64,000 nt of DNA, taken from Burkholderiales bacterium (GTDB lineage Bacteria; Pseudomonadota; Gammaproteobacteria; Burkholderiales; Burkholderiaceae_C). The stretch covers positions 496,001 to 560,000 of the forward strand of contig JACRPO010000009.1 in NCBI GenBank assembly GCA_016223165.1, given 5' to 3'. Below the pieces are notes generated by a model. That model was not told the DNA's origin. It searched no databases and was given only the letters and a program-made list of their open reading frames with translations. Of this stretch, positions 20,683-30,252 are shown piece after piece. A program made the translations under genes and the position numbers. Within the stretch, counting starts at the first letter, position 1; each line of letters begins with the position of its first letter.

Positions 20683-21990
20683 TCAGGGCACGATCTTGTA
20701 GATCGTGTCCAGCGACCCGTTCGGGCCCGTGGTGATCGAGGTCAGCACGTAGACCTCGCCGGCCGCGTCCTGCGCGAAGGCGAGCACGTAGGGCGTCTTG
20801 CCCTGCATGTTCGTCACCTCGACCTTCTCCATCGTCCACTTGCCGTCGCCGCCCTTGGTGCCGACGAAGAGCTGGCCGTCCATCTCGGCGAAGCTCTTGC
20901 TCCAGTCGCCGAAGAAGTACTTGCCGCGCCAGGCCGCGTTGGCGCCGCGGTAGACGTAGCCACCCGTCACCGAGATCCCCATGCAGCCTTGCGGCTTGGC
21001 CGTGCAGTTGTTGTATTCGAGGATGGCCGGCGTGATGCCGCTCTTGTCGCACGTGGCCGGGTGGTCGTCGGGCTTGGTGTAGTCGAAGCAGCGCATCATC
21101 CCTTCGACCCGGCGCCAGCCCATGTTCTGGCCCTTGCCGACGACCTTCACGGTCTCGTAGCTGTTCTGCTGCACGTCGCCACAGTAGAGCTCGGCCGCCT
21201 GGCTGCCCATGTCGAAGCTGCAGCGCCACGGGTTGCGCAGGCCATACGCCCAGATCTCGGGCAGCGCGTTGCGGTTGCCGACGAAGGGGTTGTCGGGCGG
21301 GATGCCGTAGGGCTTGTTGCCGGTGCGCTTGTCGACGTCGATGCGCAGGATCTTGCCGAGGTTGGTGCTCAGGTCCTGGCCGTTGCCGATGGTGACGTTG
21401 TGGCCGATGCCCCAGTCGTTGGCATATCCGCCGTCGCCGGTGGAGATGTAGAGCATGCCGTCGGGACCGAAGCCGATCCAGTGCCCGTTGTGGTTGAACT
21501 GCGGCCACGAGATCGAGTGGATGCGCCGCGCCGAGCTCGGGTCGGCGAGGTTGCGGTCGGTCGACGACACCGTGTACTCCTCGACCACGTTGCTGTGGTC
21601 GTACCACAGCATCTGGCCGAGGTCGGCCTGGTAGTCCAGGTGCGCGCTGTAGGTGACGTAGAACTTGCCGTTGTCCTTGAACTTCGGGTGGAACGCGAGC
21701 CCGAGCAGGCCGCGCTCGTCGAAGTCGTGGAACAGCGTCTTGATCTTGCTGCGCACGTCGAGGAAGGGTGTCGGCCGCACCTGGCCGCCCTCGAGGATCT
21801 TGATGCGCCCGTTCTGCTCGATGATGAACATGCGCGCATCGCCCGGCGGTTGCACCATGGCCAGCGGCGTGTTGATGCCGCGCGCCACGGGCTCGAGCTT
21901 GACGCGCGTCTGCGCCGATGCCGGTGTGCCGGCAAAGGCAAGCCACGCAGCGGCGGCCAGGGCCGCGCCCAGTTTCAGAGCGTTGTTCAT
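20683..21990 (-). CDS. PQQ-dependent sugar dehydrogenase (GSDH/soluble glucose dehydrogenase family)
   Basis: The 435-residue protein starts with a signal peptide (LGAALAAAAWLAFAGTPASAQ), so it acts in the periplasm. Beta-propeller motifs of the glucose/sorbosone dehydrogenase family are clear: GINTPLAMVQPPGD, RGLLGLAFHPKF, NHNGHWIGFGPDGMLYISTGDGG, LGKILRIDVD, PEIWAYGLRNPWRCSFD and VTGGYVYRG. Such enzymes oxidise aldoses or related polyols with PQQ. Six cysteines suggest disulphides. ATG at 21990 has GAGGAG just upstream. Cytochrome c and TMEM220 genes follow. The actual substrate is unknown. Confidence 0.88.
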   Translation of the reverse strand: MNNALKLGAALAAAAWLAFAGTPASAQTRVKLEPVARGINTPLAMVQPPGDARMFIIEQNGRIKILEGGQVRPTPFLDVRSKIKTLFHDFDERGLLGLAFHPKFKDNGKFYVTYSAHLDYQADLGQMLWYDHSNVVEEYTVSSTDRNLADPSSARRIHSISWPQFNHNGHWIGFGPDGMLYISTGDGGYANDWGIGHNVTIGNGQDLSTNLGKILRIDVDKRTGNKPYGIPPDNPFVGNRNALPEIWAYGLRNPWRCSFDMGSQAAELYCGDVQQNSYETVKVVGKGQNMGWRRVEGMMRCFDYTKPDDHPATCDKSGITPAILEYNNCTAKPQGCMGISVTGGYVYRGANAAWRGKYFFGDWSKSFAEMDGQLFVGTKGGDGKWTMEKVEVTNMQGKTPYVLAFAQDAAGEVYVLTSITTGPNGSLDTIYKIVP

Positions 21991-22236
21991 ATGTCTCCTC
22001 ATGCGTGTTGGAACCCAACGCCGCTCTTGTCGAACCGCGCGGTGGCGGCGCCGGGCCGCGCGTTCGCGGCGGGGCGCCGCCGCGCCTCTCGGCTCAGGCT
22101 TGTCGGCAGCGGCGAAACCAGTGTAGGAGTGGGCAACTGCCCCTGACAACGAGCACGGTATTGCCGTGCCAGCGTCGCGGTACAGGGTTTTCGAGAAGAT
22201 CGCGGGCGTGGCAAGTACCGCCAAGAGGAGAGTCCC

Positions 22237-22896
22237 ATGTCCCGCCGCACCCTGCAGATCGACGACGTTCTCCACGACTACCTGATCGCGCACTCGCTGC
22301 GCGAGCACCCGGCCCAGACGGCATTGCGCGAGGCGACGGCCTCGCATCCGCACGCCGGCATGCAGATCTCGCCCGACCAGGGGCAGTTCATGGCCCTGCT
22401 CGTCAAGCTGCTCGGCGCGCGGCGGGCGATCGAGATCGGTGTCTTCACCGGCTACAGCGCCTTGACGGTGGCGCTGGCGTTGCCCGAGGACGGCCGCCTG
22501 CTCGCCTGCGACATCAGCGACGAGTACACGCGCGTCGGCAGGCCGTTCTGGCAGCAGGCGAGAGTGGCGCACAAGATCGACCTGCACCTCGCGCCGGCAC
22601 TGCAGACACTCGACGCCCAGCTCGCCGGGGGCGCCGCCGGGCAGTACGACTTCGCCTTCATCGACGCCGACAAGACCGGCTACGACGCCTACTACGAACG
22701 CTGCCTGTTGCTGCTGCGCACGGGCGGTCTGATCGCCATCGACAACACGCTGTGGAGCGGCAGCGTCGCCCGCCCGGCGCGCGACGCCGACACGGCGGCG
22801 CTGCAGAAGCTCAACGCCAAGCTGCACGCCGATGCGCGCGTGGATCTGTCGCTGCTGCCGGTCGGCGACGGGCTGACGCTGGCGCGCAAGCGCTGA
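22237..22896 (+). CDS. Class I SAM-dependent O-methyltransferase
   Basis: The 219-residue protein matches the family 3 (caffeoyl-CoA/catechol type) O-methyltransferases. The SAM motif EIGVFTGYSALTVALALP is near residue 68, DFAFIDADKTGYDAYYERC carries the metal-binding aspartates, and GGLIAIDNTLWSGSVA completes the metal site. Bacterial members methylate small catechols or similar hydroxylated compounds. It is a single gene, divergent from the dehydrogenase unit. The 246-bp gap between them contains a GCACGG/CCGTGC inverted repeat at 22153-22169 that may be a regulatory site. Confidence 0.9.
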   Translation: MSRRTLQIDDVLHDYLIAHSLREHPAQTALREATASHPHAGMQISPDQGQFMALLVKLLGARRAIEIGVFTGYSALTVALALPEDGRLLACDISDEYTRVGRPFWQQARVAHKIDLHLAPALQTLDAQLAGGAAGQYDFAFIDADKTGYDAYYERCLLLLRTGGLIAIDNTLWSGSVARPARDADTAALQKLNAKLHADARVDLSLLPVGDGLTLARKR

Positions 22897-22994
22897 ACGC
22901 GGCCGTCAGCGGCCCTTCGCGCCGCGCCGCCATGGCGAACCGGCCCTGGTCGGGTATGCGGCCTGAAGCGCACTGCGCAACGTCGGCCGCGTCG

Positions 22995-23798
<804 letters not shown>

Positions 23799-23844
23799 GC
23801 CGTGCCTCTCTCGTGGTTCTCTCGTGGTTCTCTTTCGGCGTGCT

Positions 23845-24624
23845 TCAGCGCCCGAGCTGCGCCCAGGGGAACATGCGCCGGTTGGCCCACTTGAACAGCA
23901 GGTCGCTGACGAGCCCGATGAGGCCGATGACGATGATGCCGAAGATGATCTGGTCGGTGGCCAGCAGCGCCTGGCTGTCGGTGATCATGTGGCCGATGCC
24001 GCTGGAGGCGCCGATGAGCTCGGCGACGATGACGTAGGTCCAGGCCCAGCCGAGCACCATGCGCAGCTGCTCGGCGATCTCGGGCGCGGCGCCGGGCACG
24101 AGCACGCGGCGGATCAGCGACGCGTCGCGCACGCCCAGCGTGTAGGCGGCCTCCACGAGGTCGCGGCGCGTGTTGCCCACCGTGACGCTGATCATCAGCA
24201 CGAGCGAGAAGAAGCTGCCGATGAAGATGACGGCGAGCTTCTGCGCCTCGCCGATGCCGGCCCACAGGATGAGCAGCGGGATGAAGGCGCTCGCCGGCAG
24301 GTAGCGCGCGAAGCTGATGAAGGGCTCGAAGAACGCCTCCACCGGCTTGTAGGCGCCCATCGCCACGCCCAGCGGCACGGCGATGACCGCGGCGATGACG
24401 AAGCCGCCGACGACGCGGAAGACCGTCATGCCGATGTCCTCGGCGAAGCCCATCTTCGCGAGCAGCGTCCAGCCGCCCTGCAGCATCGAGAACGGGTCGG
24501 CGAGGAAGGTCTTCTGCACGAAGCCGCCGAACGTCGCCAGGCTCCACAGCGCCACGAAGACGACGAAGAACGAGACGCCGAGCGCGATGCGTGCGCCCGG
24601 CGTGACCGGGACCAGCGGCTTCAC
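23845..24624 (-). CDS. ABC transporter permease, NitT/TauT type
   Basis: The 259-residue inner-membrane protein has about six helices and the ATPase-docking EAA loop (EAAYTLGVRDASLIRRVLVPGAAPEI near residue 155). It matches SsuC/TauC-type permeases. It lies 7 bp after the substrate-binding protein gene, so they are tightly coupled. The ligand is not evident. Confidence 0.92.
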   Translation of the reverse strand: MKPLVPVTPGARIALGVSFFVVFVALWSLATFGGFVQKTFLADPFSMLQGGWTLLAKMGFAEDIGMTVFRVVGGFVIAAVIAVPLGVAMGAYKPVEAFFEPFISFARYLPASAFIPLLILWAGIGEAQKLAVIFIGSFFSLVLMISVTVGNTRRDLVEAAYTLGVRDASLIRRVLVPGAAPEIAEQLRMVLGWAWTYVIVAELIGASSGIGHMITDSQALLATDQIIFGIIVIGLIGLVSDLLFKWANRRMFPWAQLGR

Positions 24625-24631
24625 TTCAGCG

Positions 24632-25579
24632 TCACTTCAGGAAGCGCGTGTCGGCCAGCTTCGTGAGGTCGGGGATCGCCTTGATGATGCCGACCTCGAG
24701 CAGCAGGTCGGCCGCCTCCTTGCTGAACGCGGCGTGCTCGCCGGCGAAGAACTTCTGGTTCGCCTCGCGGCCCTGCCAGCGCAGGTACTTCTGGCTGGCC
24801 TCGAACTGCTCGCCGCTTTGCTTGACGTCGGCGCCCATGATCTCGAAGCTCTTCTTCGGGTCCTTGGCGATCATCTCCACGGCCTCGAAGTAGCTGTCGG
24901 CCAGTGCCTTGGCGGCCTTGGGGTTGTCGGCCAGGAACTTCGGCGTGCAGCCGAAGGTGTCCATCACCATCGGGTAGTCCAGCGTCGTGGCGATGATCTT
25001 GCCGGCCTCGGGCTTGGCGCGCACGGCGCCGAGGTAGGGCTCGTAGGTCATCGCGGCGTCGATGCCCGCGGTGCCGGCGATCATGGCGTTGGCCGCCGGC
25101 TGCGGGCCCATGTTGACGACCTTCACATCCTTCACGCTCAGGCCGTTCTTCTTCAGGATCCAGGCGAGGCCGAAGTAGCCCGCGGTGCCCGGCGCATCGG
25201 CGGCCACTGTCTTGCCCTTCAGGTCGGTGATCTTCGCGATGGTGGGCTTCACGACCAGGCCGTCGGCGCCGTAGCTCTTGTCGAGCTGGAAGATCTGCGT
25301 CGTCGCCACGCCGTTGGCGTTCCACACCACCCAGGTCTCCACGGTGGTGGCGGCGCACTGGATGTCGCCGCTGGCAATGGCGAGGTGGCGGTCCTTCTGC
25401 GGGATCTTCTTGATCGCCACGTCGAGGCCGTTCTTCTTGAAGATGCCGGCTTCCTTGGCCAGCGTGAGCGGGGCGAAGCCCGTCCAGCCCGAGATGCCAA
25501 TTCCTACCTTGGTCTCCTGCGCTCGTGCACCAGCGGCGAGCGCGAGGGTGGCCAGGGCGATCATCAACGGCAGCTTCAT
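24632..25579 (-). CDS. ABC transporter substrate-binding protein, NitT/TauT (SsuA/THI5-like) type
   Basis: The 315-residue protein has a signal peptide ending ALAAGARAQ, then a two-lobed NMT1/SsuA-like fold: VGIGISGWTGFAPLTLAKEAGIFKKNGL, ASGDIQCAATTVET, DLKGKTVAADAPGTAGYFGL and AAMTYEPYLGA. Families of this type bind taurine, sulphonates, nitrate, urea or pyrimidine precursors. The sequence does not settle which. It is the first gene of a three-gene minus-strand unit (binding protein, permease, ATPase). Confidence 0.9.
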   Translation of the reverse strand: MKLPLMIALATLALAAGARAQETKVGIGISGWTGFAPLTLAKEAGIFKKNGLDVAIKKIPQKDRHLAIASGDIQCAATTVETWVVWNANGVATTQIFQLDKSYGADGLVVKPTIAKITDLKGKTVAADAPGTAGYFGLAWILKKNGLSVKDVKVVNMGPQPAANAMIAGTAGIDAAMTYEPYLGAVRAKPEAGKIIATTLDYPMVMDTFGCTPKFLADNPKAAKALADSYFEAVEMIAKDPKKSFEIMGADVKQSGEQFEASQKYLRWQGREANQKFFAGEHAAFSKEAADLLLEVGIIKAIPDLTKLADTRFLK

Positions 25580-25660
25580 TGCTATTCTCCAGACGGTTAC
25601 TTGATGAAACAGCCCCGGGCCGCGACACCGCGCCAAGGGGCCAGGGGAGGGATACGAACG

Positions 25661-26653
25661 ATGCGGGTGAACTTCCGGCCCCGAGCCGGCCCGGCAACCG
25701 GCCCGGCAGCCGGTTCGGATCGAGCTTGCGAGAACCGTGCCGCACCGGCGGGGAGCGCGGCCCGCGCGGCCTGGATCGTCGCCGTGCTGCTGCCGCTGGT
25801 GCTGCCGGCCCCGGCCGCCGCGACCGCCCTGCCCGCCGGCGAGCTGGAGCAGCGCTGCTGGCTCGGCTACACGCGTGAACGCACGCGCGTCGACATGCGC
25901 GAGCCGCGCGCGGTGAGCTTTTCCAACCTGCGCGACGGCTACCGTGTCGCCTCGCCGGTGCTGGTGCAGTTCGCGGTGCGCGGCATGGGCGTCGCGCCGG
26001 CCGGGCTGGCCAAGGAGGGCACCGGCCACCACCACGTGCTCGTCAACAGGCCGCTCCCGCTGGACGTGAAGCAGCAGATCCCGTTCGACGAGTCGCACCG
26101 GCACTTCGGCAAGGGCCAGACCGAGGTACTGCTCGACCTGCCGCCCGGCCGCCACAAGCTGCGACTGCTTTTTGCCGACCACGAACATCGGCCGCATTTT
26201 GTCTACAGCCGCGAGATCACCGTGCTGGTGCAGGGCCCGCGCAGCCAGGTGGCGCGCCCGCGCATCGACCCGGCGCGCTTCGAGGCCACCTGCGCCGCCT
26301 GGTACGAGGATGAGGTGGCGCGCCCGCGGCCGCCGGACACGCCGCTGCACTTCACCAACGTGCGCGCCGGCGAGCCGCTCGTGAGCCCGTTCAACCTGCG
26401 CCTGGGCGTCGACGGCTTCGGCGTCTGCGCCGCCGGCCTCGGCGCGCCGAAGAGCGGGCACTTCGTCCTCGACGTCTTCGGGGTCGGGCGCGCGCCGCTG
26501 AACTTCAACCTCGCCAACGGTGCGACGCAGGTGAACCTCTTCATCGGCGCCGGCGACTACCGCCTGCGCCTGCGCTTCGTCGACGACAAGGGAGTCGACC
26601 TGCTGCCGCCGTACGACATGCCCGTGCGCGTCATTGCGCAGGATCCGGTCTGA
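25661..26653 (+). CDS. Exported protein with two DUF4399 domains
   Basis: The 330-residue protein has an unusually long basic leader, then a hydrophobic signal segment (ARAAWIVAVLLPLVLPAPAAATA). Two related halves follow. The first has SFSNLRDGYRVASPVLVQFAVRGMGVAPAG with GTGHHHVLV, the classic DUF4399 pattern. The second (LHFTNVRAGEPLVSPFNLRLGVDGFGVCAAG, SGHFVLDVF) lacks the HHH triplet. DUF4399 proteins are small periplasmic proteins of unknown function. It is divergent from the ABC transporter genes. Confidence 0.82.
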   Translation: MRVNFRPRAGPATGPAAGSDRACENRAAPAGSAARAAWIVAVLLPLVLPAPAAATALPAGELEQRCWLGYTRERTRVDMREPRAVSFSNLRDGYRVASPVLVQFAVRGMGVAPAGLAKEGTGHHHVLVNRPLPLDVKQQIPFDESHRHFGKGQTEVLLDLPPGRHKLRLLFADHEHRPHFVYSREITVLVQGPRSQVARPRIDPARFEATCAAWYEDEVARPRPPDTPLHFTNVRAGEPLVSPFNLRLGVDGFGVCAAGLGAPKSGHFVLDVFGVGRAPLNFNLANGATQVNLFIGAGDYRLRLRFVDDKGVDLLPPYDMPVRVIAQDPV

Positions 26654-26668
26654 GCGCTGCGGCAGGAG

Positions 26669-26721
26669 GCGCAAGTGGCGCAAGTGGCGCAACATGCGCA
26701 AGTGGCGCGACAAGCGCAACC
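26669..26721. repeat. 9-bp tandem repeat between convergent genes
   Basis: Six units based on GCGCAAGTG, three of them exact, fill the gap between the DUF4399 gene and hutH. It is simple-sequence DNA; no function is evident. Confidence 0.75.
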
Positions 26722-26747
26722 GGCGGCCCGGGCCGGCCGCGCGCCGA

Positions 26748-28418
26748 TCAGGCGGCACGCCAGAGCACCGGCAGGCCCGGCAGCGTGCGCAGGATGCGGG
26801 TGAGCGAACCGTCGGCCACGCGCGCGGCGGCATGCTCGATGTCCGGCGCGAGATAGCGGTCGCTCATCATCGCCGGGCAGTCGCGGCGCAGCAGTGCGTG
26901 CGCGGCCTCCAGCGGCGGCGAACTGACGAGCGGGCGCAGGAACTCCACGCCCTGTGCCGCCGCCAGCCACTCGATGCCGAGGATGCGCGCGACGTTGGCG
27001 ATCATCGGCTGCAGCCGGCGCGCCGCGAACGTGGCCATGCTGACGTGGTCTTCCTGGTTGGCGCTGGTGGGCAGGCTGTCGACGCTGGCCGGGTGCGCGA
27101 GGCTCTTGTTCTCGCTCGCCAGCGCCGCGGCGGTGACATGGGCGATCATGAAGCCGCTGTTCAGGCCCGCGTTCGGCGTCAGGAAGGGCGGCAGCCGCGA
27201 CACGCCGGCGTCGATGAGCATGGCGATGCGCCGCTCGGCGATGGCGCCCACCTCGGCGATGGCGGTGGCCATCGCGTCGCAGGCCAGCGCCACCGGCTCG
27301 GCGTGGAAGTTGCCGCCGCTGATCATGGCGCCGAAGGGCTCCGCGCCGAGGCCTCCGGTCTCGGGTGCGAAGACCAGCGGGTTGTCGGTCACCGCGTTGG
27401 CCTCGCGCAGCAGCACCAGCGCCGCATGGCGCAGTTGGTCGAGGCAGGCGCCCACCACCTGCGGCTGGCACCGCAGGCAGTACGGGTCCTGCACGCGGTC
27501 GTCGCCTTCGTCCGTCAACTGGCTATGCCAGGGACGGACAGCCCCCTCGGGGGGTGGCGAGTGCGAAGCGCGAGCCTGGGGGCCCTTGATATGGCTCTTG
27601 CGGATGGCGCTGCCGGCGAGCAGCTGGCGGTAGTACTGCGCCACGTCGATCTGCCCGGGCTGGCCGCGCAGCGCGTGGATGCGCGGGTCGAAAGGGCCGT
27701 CGCTGCCGCGTGCCGCGTCGACCGTGAGCGCGCCGACGACGAGCGCCGCCTCGAGCACCGGCTCGAACGTGAAGAAGGCATGTAGCGCGAGCGCCGTGCT
27801 CGTCTGCGTGCCGTTGATGAGCGCCAGGCCCTCCTTTGCCTGGAGCCTGAGCGGCGCGATGCCGGCGGCGCGCAGCACCTCGGCGGCGGGGCGGCGCCGC
27901 GAGGTGCCGCCCTCTTCGACGAAGAACTCGCCCTCGCCCATCAACGCCAGCGTCATGTGCGCGAGCGGCGCCAGGTCGCCCGAGGCACCCACCGAGCCCT
28001 GGCCGGGCACCACGGGCACGAGGCCGGCGTCGTAGGCGGCGATCAGCGTCTCGATGACCACGGGCCGCACGCCCGAGTGCCCGCGCGCCAGGCTCGCCGC
28101 CTTCAGGCCCAGCATCAAGCGCACGACGGCCGGCGCCAGCGGCTCGCCGACGCCGACGCTGTGGCTGCGGATGAGGTTCCACTGCAGCGTCGCGAGGTCC
28201 TCGCTGCTGATGCGCGTGGAAGCGAGCTTGCCGAAACCGGTGTTGACGCCGTACACCGGCGCATCGCCGGCGGCAGCGCGCTGCACGACGGCGGCGCTGG
28301 CGGCGATGGCCGGCCCCGAGGCGGGGTCGAGCGCCAGCTTCTGGCCGCCGGCGTGCAGGGCCTGCAGGTCCTCGAGGGTCAGACGGCCCGGGCGCAGCAA
28401 CAGGGTCATCGCCGCCAT
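26748..28418 (-). CDS. hutH: Histidine ammonia-lyase with in-frame insertion
   Basis: HutH eliminates ammonia from histidine to give urocanate, the first step of the hut pathway. The MIO cofactor triad ASG is in GSVGASGDLAPLAH near residue 150. NTGFGKL, GTQTSTA, QDPYCLRCQPQV and SLPTSANQEDHVSM are also intact. At 556 residues it is about 45 longer than typical HutH. Roughly 27 extra residues (around PQARASHSPPPEGAVRPWH) sit between AIRKSH and VQDPY and come from a GC-rich palindromic element inside the gene. The ATG at 28418 overlaps the hutU stop by one base (TGATG). Confidence 0.93.
   Translation of the reverse strand: MAAMTLLLRPGRLTLEDLQALHAGGQKLALDPASGPAIAASAAVVQRAAAGDAPVYGVNTGFGKLASTRISSEDLATLQWNLIRSHSVGVGEPLAPAVVRLMLGLKAASLARGHSGVRPVVIETLIAAYDAGLVPVVPGQGSVGASGDLAPLAHMTLALMGEGEFFVEEGGTSRRRPAAEVLRAAGIAPLRLQAKEGLALINGTQTSTALALHAFFTFEPVLEAALVVGALTVDAARGSDGPFDPRIHALRGQPGQIDVAQYYRQLLAGSAIRKSHIKGPQARASHSPPPEGAVRPWHSQLTDEGDDRVQDPYCLRCQPQVVGACLDQLRHAALVLLREANAVTDNPLVFAPETGGLGAEPFGAMISGGNFHAEPVALACDAMATAIAEVGAIAERRIAMLIDAGVSRLPPFLTPNAGLNSGFMIAHVTAAALASENKSLAHPASVDSLPTSANQEDHVSMATFAARRLQPMIANVARILGIEWLAAAQGVEFLRPLVSSPPLEAAHALLRRDCPAMMSDRYLAPDIEHAAARVADGSLTRILRTLPGLPVLWRAA
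27510..27588 (-). repeat. REP-like palindromic element inserted in hutH
   Basis: About 80 bp that have no counterpart in usual hutH genes. It contains CCCCC-TCG-GGGGG (27542-27554) and a second GGGGGC block (27578-27583) able to pair with GCCCCC at 27541-27546. The insertion keeps the reading frame. The boundaries are estimated from where HutH conservation stops and resumes. Confidence 0.6.
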
Positions 28419-30163
28419 CAGCGCTCCGCGCTCGAAGACATCATGGGCAGGTTCAGCCCCTGCTCGCGCGCGCACTGCACCGCGATGTCGTAGCCGGCGT
28501 CGACGTGCCGCATGACGCCGGTGCCGGGGTCGTTCCAGAGCACGCGCTCGATGCGCTTGGCGGCCGCTTCGGTGCCGTCGCAGACGATGACGACGCCCGC
28601 GTGCTGCGAGTAGCCCATGCCGACGCCACCGCCATGGTGCAGGCTCACCCAGGTGGCGCCGCCCGCGGTGTTGAGCAGCGCGTTCAGGAGCGGCCAGTCG
28701 CTCACCGCATCGCTGCCGTCGCGCATGCTCTCCGTCTCGCGGTTGGGGCTGGCGACGCTGCCGCTGTCGAGGTGGTCGCGGCCGATGACGATGGGCGCCT
28801 TCAGCTCGCCGCTCTCCACCATCTGATTGAAGGCGAGGCCGGCACGGTGCCGCTCGCCGAGGCCGATCCAGCAGATGCGCGCCGGCAGCCCCTGGAAGGC
28901 GATGCGCTCGCCGGCCATGTCGAGCCAGCGGTGCAGGTGCTCGTCTGCGGGGAAGAGCTCCTTCATCTTCGCGTCGGTCTTGCGGATGTCCTCGGGGTCG
29001 CCCGACAGCGCCACCCAGCGGAACGGCCCCTTGCCGCGGCAGAAGAGCGGGCGAATGTAGGCCGGCACGAAGCCCGGGAAGGCGAAGGCGTTCTCGACAC
29101 CTTCGTCGAACGCGACCTGGCGGATGTTGTTGCCGTAGTCGACGGTCGGGATGCCCATCGCCTGGAACTCGAGCATCGCGCGCACATGTGCGGCGCAGCT
29201 CTTCGCGGCGGCGGCTTTCAGCGCGGCGTGCTGCGTGGTGTCGGCCTGCGCGGCTTTCCAGCGCTCGACCGTCCAGCCGCTCGGCAGGTAGCCGTTGACG
29301 AGGTCGTGCGCGCTCGTCTGGTCGGTGACGAGGTCGGGCTTGAGGCCGCCGGCCTCTTTGGCCAGGGTCGCGCGCTTCACGAGCTCGGGCAGCACATCGG
29401 CCGCGTTGCCGAGCAGGCCGATCGACACCGCCTTCTTCTCGGCCGTGTATCTGCGGATGCGGGCGAGCGCGTCGTCGAGGTCCGTCGCCTGCTCGTCGAG
29501 GTAGCGGCTGCGCAGGCGGAAGTCGATGCGGCTCTGCTGGCACTCGATGTTGAGCGAGCAGGCCCCGGCGAAGGTGGCCGCGAGCGGCTGCGCGCCGCCC
29601 ATGCCGCCCAGGCCCGCAGTCAGGATCCAGCGGCCGGCCAGGTTGCCACCGTAGTGCTGGCGACCCGCTTCGACGAAGGTCTCGTAGGTGCCCTGCACGA
29701 TGCCCTGGCTGCCGATGTAGATCCAGCTGCCCGCCGTCATCTGCCCGTACATCATCAGGCCCTTGCGGTCGAGCTCGTGGAAGTGCTCCCACGTCGCCCA
29801 CTTGGGCACCAGGTTGGAGTTGGCGATGAGCACGCGCGGCGCATCGGCGTGCGTGCGGAACACGCCCACCGGCTTGCCGCTCTGCACGAGCAGGCTCTCG
29901 TCGGGCTCGAGCTTCCGCAGCGCCCCGAGGATGGCCTCGAAGCACTCCCAGTTGCGCGCCGCCTTGCCGATGCCGCCGTAGACCACGAGCGCGTCGGGGT
30001 TCTCGGCCACCTCGGGGTCGAGGTTGTTCTGGATCATGCGGTAGGCCGCCTCGATGAGCCAGTTGGCGCAGCTGATCTCGGTGCCGCGCGGCGCACGCAC
30101 GGGCCGCGGCCCCGGTGCATGGGCGAGATGGCGCAGCGGCTTCACGTCGGACAGGTCGGTCAT
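28418..30163 (-). CDS. hutU: Urocanate hydratase
   Basis: The 581-residue enzyme converts urocanate to imidazolonepropionate with tightly bound NAD. Strong signatures are LVVYGGIGKAARNWECF, MMYGQMTAGSWIYIGSQGIVQGTYETF, ILTAGLGGMGGAQPLAATFAG (NAD loop), TDQTSAHDLVNGYLP and FCRGKGPFRWVALSGDP. The start at 30163 has GGGAGAG 6-12 bp upstream. It is transcribed with hutH, away from hutC, from the shared operator region. Confidence 0.97.
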   Translation of the reverse strand: MTDLSDVKPLRHLAHAPGPRPVRAPRGTEISCANWLIEAAYRMIQNNLDPEVAENPDALVVYGGIGKAARNWECFEAILGALRKLEPDESLLVQSGKPVGVFRTHADAPRVLIANSNLVPKWATWEHFHELDRKGLMMYGQMTAGSWIYIGSQGIVQGTYETFVEAGRQHYGGNLAGRWILTAGLGGMGGAQPLAATFAGACSLNIECQQSRIDFRLRSRYLDEQATDLDDALARIRRYTAEKKAVSIGLLGNAADVLPELVKRATLAKEAGGLKPDLVTDQTSAHDLVNGYLPSGWTVERWKAAQADTTQHAALKAAAAKSCAAHVRAMLEFQAMGIPTVDYGNNIRQVAFDEGVENAFAFPGFVPAYIRPLFCRGKGPFRWVALSGDPEDIRKTDAKMKELFPADEHLHRWLDMAGERIAFQGLPARICWIGLGERHRAGLAFNQMVESGELKAPIVIGRDHLDSGSVASPNRETESMRDGSDAVSDWPLLNALLNTAGGATWVSLHHGGGVGMGYSQHAGVVIVCDGTEAAAKRIERVLWNDPGTGVMRHVDAGYDIAVQCAREQGLNLPMMSSSAER

Positions 30164-30209
30164 CGAAGCTCTCCCGGAACGCAGTGGGATCAGGGTCAAC
30201 CCGGGGTGC

Positions 30210-30245
30210 ACTGTACTTGTCTAGACAAGCCTAGACAAGTAGGAT
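30210..30245. promoter_or_regulatory. Overlapping divergent hutU and hutC promoters with HutC operator
   Basis: Minus strand: -35 TTGTCT (30238-30233), 17-bp spacer, -10 TACAGT (30215-30210). Plus strand: -35 TTGTCT (30217-30222), 17-bp spacer, -10-like TAGGAT (30240-30245). The perfect palindrome CTTGTCTAGACAAG (30216-30229) lies inside the minus-strand spacer. A further half-site CTAGACAAG follows at 30231-30239. HutC repressors of the GntR family bind palindromes of this CTTGT-N4-ACAAG form, so HutC should shut both directions until urocanate is present. Confidence 0.75.
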
Positions 30246-30252
30246 CGAGCTC

